DNA from: Patiria pectinifera
Taxonomy: Eukaryota > Echinodermata > Asteroidea > Valvatida > Asterinidae
Direction of reading: 5' to 3'
Assembly: GCA_029964075.1 (NCBI GenBank)
Contig: CM057129.1
Coordinates: forward strand, 27,891,430-27,955,429
Length of the DNA stretch: 64,000 nucleotides
A model generated the notes under the pieces. It was not told where the DNA came from. It saw only the letters and a list, made by a program, of their open reading frames with translations, and searched no databases. Every line of letters starts with the position of its first letter. The stretch's first letter is position 1. Position numbers and translations under genes: made by a program. Below, in pieces: positions 55,001 to 64,000 of the stretch.

Positions 55001-58000
55001 CGGCAACAGAATGCTGCGGACGCGTACGGTTGATTTCTTATGCATTTTAAATATTAAAAATGTCACAATTTAATTGCCTATAAATAAACACCGGATGACG
55101 TCATCATGACATCATCATTACACAATGTTGTTTGAATTAGGGTCATTGCTTGGACAAAGATTGGTGTAAATGAATTACTGGCAAAGTGTCGAAAATGCCC
55201 TCTGAAAATTGACATTTTTTTTTAAATTTCTGTGTACAAAGTCTATGGGAAAAATTAAATATTCAAAATTCTATAATAAATCAAGTGATGACGTCAGCAT
55301 GACGAAAAGTTTCGGCATACATCTTCAGATGATAGTTTAACTGTGTGCCAGGTTTGAAGTCGATCAGATTTGAAACAAGGCAAAAAGTGACTTGTAGAAC
55401 GAAAACACGTGTTATCCTATGGGAAAAAAAGTGGAAAAAAAAAAAAGAGAAACTAGAAATTGTGGTTGTGAACAACCACAGAGCTGTTCCCAATATTAAT
55501 TATCTGTTGGACCCATAGACATATCAGTAGAGATCTATGTCTGTTTGCAACAGAAGATAGGGCTTTTCCGCATTATGATTTGTTTTTATCAATAATACGT
55601 CCCTGACTATGCATGAACATAAAATCTGTCAAAGTTAGCCGGAAATCGGCTAAAACGGTCACTGTGGACAGGATTTGACCTAAGCAACACGTGCGCTGTG
55701 CGCGGGCTGACTGACATACGATATGTACAACGTACGTGCATGTACATGTACATGTACTGTACATTGTGGACGTCCTGTGCATGTTTCAAAGCAGAGGTAT
55801 TGTCAACCTGAAGTTTTAAGCGTGCGCAGGGCATGTCCGAGTTTGCTTTTTGCCTCAGAGCTTTCAAATGTTTTAGACCTACCCTTCAATAGACATTTAA
55901 AGTAAAAACTAATATAAAAACTGCCATGGTTGATTTTTCAGGAATTTTCTAAGGAAAAAGGGTCTTTTCATTATAACTTCCGGTCTGATGACGTCATACA
56001 CCTTAAACTGCGCACACGTCTTAAGTGGGTCAAGGTCATCATATACACCAATATTTAGGTGATTCCGACAAACTTCGCTACAGACATCTATTCAAAATAC
56101 ATTTTTATAAATTTTCAACCTGTCGCTAGAGGGCGCTCGAAGATTGCATGACGTCATCGGTAGATGATTTGAAGAATACTATCAGCCAAGAGACTAACAC
56201 CGTTAAAAGCAATTTCATATCTATTACCACTTTCAAATAATAAGCCACTTCCGGTTTTGGCCTTTTTCCACCGGAAGCAAGGGTCACGTGATTTCACGCA
56301 CACTGAATGAAATAAAGACCTTAACCTACTCTACCACTTGCTGGCAACAGAATGCTGCGGACGCGTACGGTTGATTTCTTACGCATTTTTAAAAATTAAA
56401 AGTGTCACAATTTAATTGCCTATAAATAAACACCGGATGACGTCATCATGACATCATCATTACACAATGTTGTTTGAGTAAGGGTCTTTGCTTGGACAAA
56501 GATTGATTCAAATGAATTACTAGCAAAGAGTCGAAAATGCCCTCTGAAAATTGACATTTTTTTTTTAAATTCTGTGTACAAAGTCTATGGGAAAAATTAA
56601 ATATTCAAAATTCTATAATAAATCACGTGATGACGTCAGCATGACGAAAAGTTTCGGCATACATCCTCAGACGATGGTTAATAACTAAGCTGAGTTTAAA
56701 GTTGATCGGATTTAAAATAATTGCCAAAGTGGCTTGTAGAATAAAAACGTGTACAAAACCTATGGGGAAAAGTGGAAAAAGAAAAAGAAGAAAAACTAGA
56801 AATTGTGGTTGTGAACAACCACAGAGCTGTTCCCAATATTTATTATCTGTTGGACCCATAGACATATAAGTAGAGATCTATGTCTGTTTGCAACAGAAGA
56901 CAGGGCTTTCCGCATTATGATTTGTTTTAATCAACGTCCCTGACTATCACTATGCATGAACATAAAATCTGTCAAAGTTAGCCGGAAATCGGCTAAAACG
57001 GTCACTGTGGACAGGATTTGACCTCCGCAACACGTGCGCTACGCGCGGGCTGACTGACATACGATATGTACAACGTACAATGTACGTGTATGTACATGTA
57101 CATTGTGGACGTCTTGTCCATGTTTTAAAGCAGAGGTATTGTCAACCTGAAGTTTTAAGCGTGCGCGGGGAATGTACGAGTTTGCATATTGCCTCGAAGC
57201 TTTGAAATGTTTTAGACCTACCCTTAAATAGACAATTAAAGTAAAAACTAATATAAAAACTGCCATGGTTGATTTTTCAGGAATTTTCTAAGGATAAAGG
57301 GTCTTTTCATTATAACTTCCGGTCTGATGACGTCATACACCTTAAACTTCGCACACGTGTTAAGTGGGTCAAGGTCATCATATACACCGATTATTAGGCA
57401 ATTCTGACAAACTTCGCCACAGACATCTATTCAAAATACATTTTTGAAAATTTTCAACCTGTCGCTAGAGGGCGCTCGAAGATTGCATGACGTCATCGGT
57501 AGATGATTTGAAGAATACTATTAGCCAAGAGACTAACACCGTTAAAAGCAAGTTCATATCTATTACCACTTTTAAATAATAAGCCACTTCCGGTTTTGGC
57601 CTTTTTCACCCGGAAGCAAGGGTCATGTGATTTCACGCACACTGAATGAAATAAAGGCCTGAACCTACTCTACCACTTGCCGGCAACAGAATGCTGCGGA
57701 CGCGTACGGTTGATTTCTTATGCATTTTTTAATATTAAAAGTGTTACTATTCAATTGCCTATAAATAAACACCGGATGACGTCATCATGACGTCATCATT
57801 ACACAATGTTGTTTGAATTAGGGTCTTTCCTTGGACAAGGATTGGTGTAAATGAATTACTGGCAAAGAGTTGAAAATGCCCTCTGAAAATCGAGATTTTA
57901 AAAAAAAATTCTGTGTACAAAGCCTATGGGAAAAATTAAATATTCAAAATTCTATAATAAATCACGTGATGACGTCAGCATGACGAAAAGTTTCGGCATA

Positions 58001-58110
58001 CATCCTCAGATGATTGTTAATGACTATGCCAAGTTTAAAGTTGATCGGATTTAAAATAATTGCCAAAGTGGCTTGTAGAATAAAAACGTGTACAAAACCT
58101 ATGGGAAAAG

Positions 58111-58141
<31 letters not shown>

Positions 58142-61100
58142 AAAAAAAAAAACTTTAACGAAAACAAGAGCTGTTCCCAATTGAAATTGGGAACAGCTAA
58201 AAAAAAAATAACAGAAACAAGAGCTGTTTCGGCGTGTACACCGAAACAGCTAATAACAGAAACAAGAGCTGTTTCGGTGTGTACACCGAAACAGCTAAAA
58301 ATGCAGAGTTCTATAGACATTGCCCATTCATGCATTGTGAATGGCATTGGCAGTCTTATTACGATAAACCCTGACCCCGTTGAGTGATTTACTAATAACC
58401 TTCCCCACTTACAAAATCCAACACCACCTGGTAAACTCTATATACAACATGCAATAGTTTATTAAAGTGAAAGAGATCAATGTTGAAAGGATATAATTGA
58501 AGGGAATATCATTGTAATTCACTATTTCCGTTTTGTTATTATTCTATCGGACAGGCAATTTTAATATTGCATACCAATAATTACAGACCTCACCTGCTTT
58601 ACCTGATTATGCTACTTAGAAGGAAGTGGGTTGCCACGCAACGCCTTATATGCTACTCTCTTTATTTCAATATTTAAATGCAAGCTTGTGTGCGTTATCG
58701 TCATTTTTAATATTTACATGTACACACAGCCACTAATGCAAAAGTACAAATACACGAAAACAATAATACAAAAGGATAATGTATGCGTAAATGTCTATCT
58801 TGTTGTCGCTGCATAGTAATCATAAATACACATGTACATGTGTGTTTTATTGTGTTAAGTTTAATTCATTTAAAGGCAATTATCATTTGTTTTTCATGCA
58901 TTTTGTTCGTTTCTAATAATAACATCACTCAAAATATAAAGAAGAGTGTTCAAAACCTAACCTGTTGAAGTTTCAGCTCAGTACATGTTACACTTTTCCA
59001 AAAAAAAATATGCTCAACCTTTTGATCACAAAAAACAAGTTCGTCTATGGCCATCTTTATTTCCAACGATTGACTGATCGTTGGAAATCACCTACATTTC
59101 TTGATTTCTTCTAAATGACAGCAAGCCAGACGAAAACATTTCACTCTGTGTTTAGTACCAGTATGGACTTCAATTTAATCTTCGTGAGCTTTATAAAATA
59201 AAATTATATAGGGCCTTAGTTACTTTTGGGATAAATGTATAGGCCTCAATGATCTTTAAGGGCACAATCATATTGCTCCAATGTCATGGCCGTGTCAAGA
59301 ACTCATACGCTGTCGTGTTTTGGGAACATTACACAATATTGTCAGTACAGTTCGGACTACAAAATTTAAAAATAACTTTCAAAATTGCCCAAGCAGATTT
59401 TGCTCGGGCGAAAGCTACCACCGTCAAATAAATGTGCAGCTAGTCCTCTATTGATGCCGGCCTGCATTCCACGCATAGCCAAAGTGTGAGAATTTTCTCA
59501 ATGTTCAATGGACCGTTTAGGGTTGAATATCGCACTAACAAAGTTTGTTCCGGGTGTGCGTTTTAAAAATGGATTTAATTCCAGCGCGAGGTCACCGAAG
59601 CACAATCATATCCTGAACTTGCCAAGTATTTGTGACGTTTGTCGTACAGTGCAACACCAAATAAGGCATCAGTGGTACACGGTACACTGGTCTAATCTTA
59701 ACTCGCTAGATTTAAAGATTAAAGTTGTTAGATTCAAAGGAACAGACAAACTTAACCCTAACTCCCTAGGCATTTTTGCTAAGATGCAATCTCAATCCTG
59801 CAAAGTCCTTCAACTGCCTCCATGTAAAAATTGCATACAGCCATATTTCGTGAATGTGGTCCTTGGAAGGCTGACCACTGCCTCTATCCTGCAAAATCCT
59901 CCAGCAATCACTGCCAATATGCTGATGCAGAGCCAATGGTATCCTGGAGCTGCAGTGCGGAGGATTTCAAGTATAACCTAATGGGAAGGTTAGGGTTAAT
60001 TGAAGACAACATCGCTCATTAGAAATTGTGCCCCTAAATGTATTTAAAGAGGTACTGCATCTACATTCTCTTACCAGCGGTCAAACGGTACATAATCTTG
60101 TGTTCTGTGTACATGTCGAAGAAGAGTTCCTCTTGCTATTTTCGAGTTTCACTTTTAAACAAAAAACATAGTTGTTTTTTTCAATTACTATTTTCCTAGC
60201 CCGATAAAAAGGTATTCACTTTTTAATGAGAAATCGAACGAACTCAAAATCCACTGACATTCACAAAATTTGAATTGTTGGCTGCCAGACAATAATTCGA
60301 CTCACGCTGGGCAGGTTAATTTGCGCACAAAATGAAAACGGAGTTGCAGATGCCCAAATCGAAATGAAGTAGATTTTTCGTAAAAACTAACAAAACAAAC
60401 AAATCGAGAAGTCATTAGGAGAAGGATTTTTTTTTAAGAGCACGGGGTTTAAGATCTTTAAATAGAATCACATATGCATGCGTTTTATTGTGACTCGATG
60501 TTAAGCTGTGTGTGGATCTTGTAGTATTTGGAGAAAACTTCGAGTTGTATTCTCAGAAAATCATGAATTAAAATGAAGAACTTAGTAAACCGTAAATACA
60601 TCTTGCACTAACCTTCTCTGCTGCATCTTTGGTATACATTTGTACTTCTCCCGGTCATGACTCGGGCAGACGTGATATTGCACGTATTATTATAGCAAAG
60701 GATAGTGAATGTCTACAGATTTACTAACACTATACACACAGCGGGGTCTACCCGATGTTCCCTAATACCTATGTTACCCAAAATCCTTAGGGTAAGGATT
60801 AGGGTTAGGAAACTTCTGAAGTTATTGGTGAACATACATTGTAGGTATGCACCCACACACAGCATCCTGATTGAGCAATGTGTTCAATGCTAGTGTAGTC
60901 AACGTGTGTCAACAATTTCAGATTAAATCATAATCTGCCGAGACCAGTAAAACATTTTTTTGGCAGAACGTTTGATTAACGTTTTGGGAAATAAATTTGG
61001 GGGAAAATGTTGATTTTATACTTCGATGATATACGTATACAGATGGTTAAAAGAGCTACTTCGTTTTGTCTTTGTTTCAGTCTCAGAAAGGTGCGGACAG

Positions 61101-63280
61101 GGACGAACCTTCAACTGAAAGTGATGTCGAAATACAGGTAACCACGTTGCATTCATTTCTATCTTATCGTTGAATACTGTAGACTCACGTATCGGGGTAG
61201 ATTGACTACGTATAATTCTTAAAGGGCCCATGTAATGTAATTTTTAAACGCTATCCTTAAATATGCAGCTTTGTGTCCCATTTAACCTTAATTTATTATT
61301 TGTTTTACCAAAATCGGCCAGAATTTTGGATAGTTTGCTGTCGTTAATATGCTTTTCTTTGGTGATTCGTTGTTGATGCGGTACATGACAGTAAGCCAAT
61401 GAGCAAATCTTCTCAGAAAATAATGTTTTCAATGAGCAAAGTTTGGGTTCACAATAATTTCCTAAAATTATAGGAAAGTGAACACGTCCTTTGAAGCTAA
61501 ATTAGAAACGTCGTTTACATTTTAAATACACTATGGGACCATGTTTCTTCTAACTATCAGAGGATAAAACTCAATCGCCTGAGCGACTACGAAGTAGACA
61601 ATGTCAAGATGGCCAATGTCTTCGGCAGTCCTCCTGAGAGTGGCCCAAAGCCGGTCAGCAGCTCCATGCGACTCAATCCTCTCTACGACCAGAACGGGAC
61701 CGTAGAGGTGACAGCCGACCAGGCACAGGTAGCCAAGCTCCCGGATAACTCGAGCCAAGACTCGGTCGGCCAGGAGGCATCAAGCAGGGGCAAGAAGGGA
61801 ACCTACAAGCGGCCCAAGAAAGGAGCCGACGAGGAGGAGGAATCACACGAGGAGAGGCCTCCAGAGACCAAGATTAACTACAGCAAGAACTTCAGGTTCG
61901 GGAAGCGGTCTGCGGACGGGGAGAACGGCGCGGCGAACGGCGTCAAGAAACTGGTAAGTGCAGTCGGCATCTTTTTAAGATTGGGTCAAGTTTTACAATG
62001 TGGTACCATATTCAATTGTACCTATTGTGGCTTATTGAAGTGTTAATTATAACAAGAAAGTGAATAAATCCAGTATAGATGAAGATTAAAGGCGAAGGAT
62101 TGTGTACCTTCAATCGAACAAGTTGATGCCAAGTGCGGTATCATGTACTGAAGTATTGACGCCGCTTTTAGGCAAAACTGCTCAAGAACCTAAGGTTATT
62201 GGGAAGCGAGAATTAGCGTTGCGATTACCCTTTTATAATGGTGTCGATAATACATGTGTGAATGCTAAATCAACCTTTTGCTATGCACGCTCAATTTAAC
62301 TAAGGCCACTTGATAAGTATGAGTGTAAATATGACGTGTACAAGCAAACGTCAATCGTCATTTATCCTTCACCTCTCAAGAAAACTCCTTTGGTAAGGCA
62401 AACATTTGTGAAAACAAAGCAAAGATATTCCTTCGCCAATAACGAAACTGTATGTCTAGCCTTCGCATTTCTGTTTATTTTGGGCAATTGTTGGAGTTGC
62501 AGTTTATTGGAAGTTGTTTACAAAAAAACTGCATGCATATTGTTGTTTCAAATGTGCGTCCCTCATTGTATTCTCTCTCTCTTCCTCCCTTTTTTTCTTT
62601 ATTAGACTTCCTTTGGAGTCGTCATGCCTTCAAGAGTGAAACAGGTAGGTAGACATTAAGTGTTTTTGAAGAAAAAATGTTATTAACCAACTTGGTTGTA
62701 TAATTATTTAAGTTGAGGGAAAGAGGAATGCCGAGAAAGTATTGTGTGCATGTGTTTGACTGTGATCTACATGTACACCATTTTGATCCTCCATTCATTT
62801 ATAAGATTAAGTAAGCAACACGAATCGTCACATTCTCGTTTTGTAAGAATGAGGATCCAATTATATGGACAACCGTCATAAAGACGTCATAAATATATTT
62901 TCGAAATCAGTGTTCATAGATTGTCAAAGTTTCATTGTTCCTTTGGTAACATTTTCGGTGATGACCTTTTGGCGTTAGTGCAGTAAAGTGTGAACCAATA
63001 TACTTTATTCTAACTAGTTGGTTCAGTTATAAGGAACATACATTTTTGGTTGACTTTTCAGAACACCATACCCAAGGATCAGTTAGTAGCGGCCGGAAGC
63101 GGGCCGAGCCAGTACGCTCTGGGGGCACAGAGTGGCAAAAGCAAGGCCGACATCGAGGCAGCCATTCGACGACACGAGATGCGAAGACGATGGAGATATG
63201 TCATCATTCTCATTCTTATCATTCTTGTCTTTGGTCTCATTCTTACTGTGGTCTTATACTTTGCCACAAGGGCTTCATAA
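52038..63280 (+). CDS. Predicted tail-anchored membrane protein (281 aa), family not recognised
   Basis: Five exons join in phase 0: 52038-52175, 61081-61137, 61561-61953, 62606-62644, 63062-63280. The N-terminal 254 residues are hydrophilic and low-complexity: a GPGGRRYRKR basic patch, an NPLY motif (residues 104-107, of the NPxY class bound by PTB domains or endocytic adaptors), a basic run RGKKGTYKRPKK (141-152) and an acidic stretch. A single hydrophobic helix (about 255-277, WRYVIILILIILVFGLILTV) lies four residues from the C-terminus and follows RHEMRRRWR, so the protein should be inserted post-translationally with its bulk in the cytosol. Function is unknown. The 13-codon exon at 62606 is the least certain, but its splice signals and phase fit. 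Confidence 0.8.
52614..58140. repeat. Four tandem units of about 1.3-1.5 kb in intron 1
   Basis: Units start at CTAGAAA: 52614, 53929, 55453 and 56796, each ending in an A-rich tail. Units 1-2 open with a GTTTGTGGACAAAC stem and GAGCTGTTTCG. Units 3-4 open with a GGTTGTGAACAACC stem and GAGCTGTTCCC. All share blocks with TGACGTCA palindromes, GTCGCTAGAGGGCGCTC and CCACTTCCGGTTT. Minus-strand open frames ending AETFRHADVIT recur in several units but decay between them, so they are not treated as genes. Confidence 0.88.
58141..61080. other. Remainder of intron 1 of the tail-anchored gene
   Basis: After the hairpins at 58169-58296 the intron is AT-rich. One open frame of 157 codons (59508-59981) has no recognised domain and no splice links; a cysteine-rich reading in another frame near 59831-60022 is equally unassigned. 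Confidence 0.4.
58169..58296. repeat. Three perfect 30-bp hairpins in tandem
   Basis: The palindromes at 58169-58198 (AGCTGTTCCCAATT stem), 58222-58251 and 58267-58296 (AGCTGTTTCGG stems) are each preceded by ACAAG. Their stems copy the two head variants of the adjacent large tandem units. Confidence 0.85.
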
Positions 63281-63665
63281 GATTTATATACGCATTTCAG
63301 TTTTTGTACTTTGTACATCTCAGCGACATGCAGCATGTAACACGTACGAAATACTCGGAGAATACTGCAAAGCAAAATTGACTGCAACGAAATTTGAGAT
63401 CGTTGTACATGTATATTAAATCTCATTTTTCTTCCTATTTGCATGCATGATAACGCGATACTTCCCTTCGCTTCATCATTTCATCATCGTAAACGTTTTT
63501 GTTGTTAAGTCTGAAACTAGAATGGGAAAAGGAAGTTACATGTATATTGGTTATTGTTGATATACGGAGTTGTTTTCTCATGAGTTTCATGGCAGAGATA
63601 CATGCAGCCACGCCTTATTGTAAATGCATTCGTCACATACATTGTAACGCAGTGAATAAAGTCGA
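63281..63665 (+). other. 3'UTR of the tail-anchored gene with candidate poly(A) signal
   Basis: The first canonical AATAAA after the stop is at 63655-63660. Nothing else was recognised between it and the window end. Confidence 0.45.
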
Positions 63666-64000
63666 ATTGCCGAGTTCATGCCTACGACTGCTATGTTTGA
63701 TCTACTTAATCTTTGTTATGGAGAGCGTGTCAAATGAATAGTCTTTTTTAATAATATATGAATCATCATGTACATGTAAATTTGAATCGCCATCATCACT
63801 GTAGAACGTGAGGGTAAAAAGATGTTTGTAATCGTGTTTTTACTTGTGAACAATAGTTTGTAAAGGCGATTCTTAAAAATACTTTACAAACCAAAATGTG
63901 AAATCCATTTAACTTTAACTGTTTTATTTACACAAGTTATACACTTAGTCATTTACCTTTAGTAAGAATCGTGATTTTTCACTTAGCATCCAGTATGTAC

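Noticed and set aside
53751-57990. Repeated minus-strand frames ending AETFRHADVIT
   Set aside because: They recur only because the 1.3-kb unit is duplicated; upstream parts differ in frame and length among units.
59508-59981. Open frame of 157 codons in an intron
   Set aside because: No recognised domain, no splice context and a competing open frame in the same stretch; not enough to call a gene.

Overview
This is animal nuclear DNA. Genes are split by many GT-AG introns, spacers are AT-rich, and the introns and spacers are packed with short inverted-repeat elements, tRNA-derived SINE-like sequences and remnants of Penelope-like and LINE retroelements. The gene families and the style of repeats (for example a short element with GGGCCCAATTTCATAG ends) suggest a marine invertebrate deuterostome, most likely an echinoderm. 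That placement is inference; no marker gene fixes the species.

The window is dominated by two tandem, same-strand copies of one large innate-immunity-type gene. Copy A (814-14677) has lost its first exons to the window edge. Copy B (28898-48080) appears complete: 17 coding exons were placed by eye, every splice phase matches, and they total 3798 nt (1265 aa). The inferred protein has an N-terminal helical-repeat half resembling VEPH1/Melted, a coiled coil, a Death domain, two TIR domains, a linker with three 33-residue repeats, and a lysine-rich C-terminus ending in a CaaX box (CTIL in A, CAII in B). The PH domain that ends VEPH1/Melted is absent, and the prenylation signal could replace it as the membrane anchor. 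The Death-TIR-TIR half is nearly identical between copies (TIR1 shows no residue difference), while the VEPH1-like half has diverged strongly. Copy A also has a frame problem at one exon start.

Between the copies (14.7-28.9 kb) lie the 3' region of A, several small inverted-repeat elements, and a 7.1-kb composite DNA transposon (19591-26720) with matching ends and a 6-bp target duplication, built from 57-bp arrays and duplicated or inverted internal blocks. Copy B introns contain a SINE, a GIY-YIG remnant of a Penelope-like element split by a TTAA-flanked element, and a 274-bp hairpin element whose empty site is preserved in copy A.

After gene B there is a LINE 3'-end remnant and an element with 39-bp inverted ends. 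A third gene (52038-63280, five coding exons, 281 aa) encodes a predicted tail-anchored membrane protein of unknown family with an NPLY motif. Its 8.9-kb first intron holds four tandem units of about 1.3-1.5 kb, rich in TGACGTCA sites, followed by three perfect 30-bp hairpins.

No CRISPR array, rRNA or functional tRNA gene was seen. All exon boundaries were placed by reading splice signals and comparing the two paralogs; none has transcript support here.
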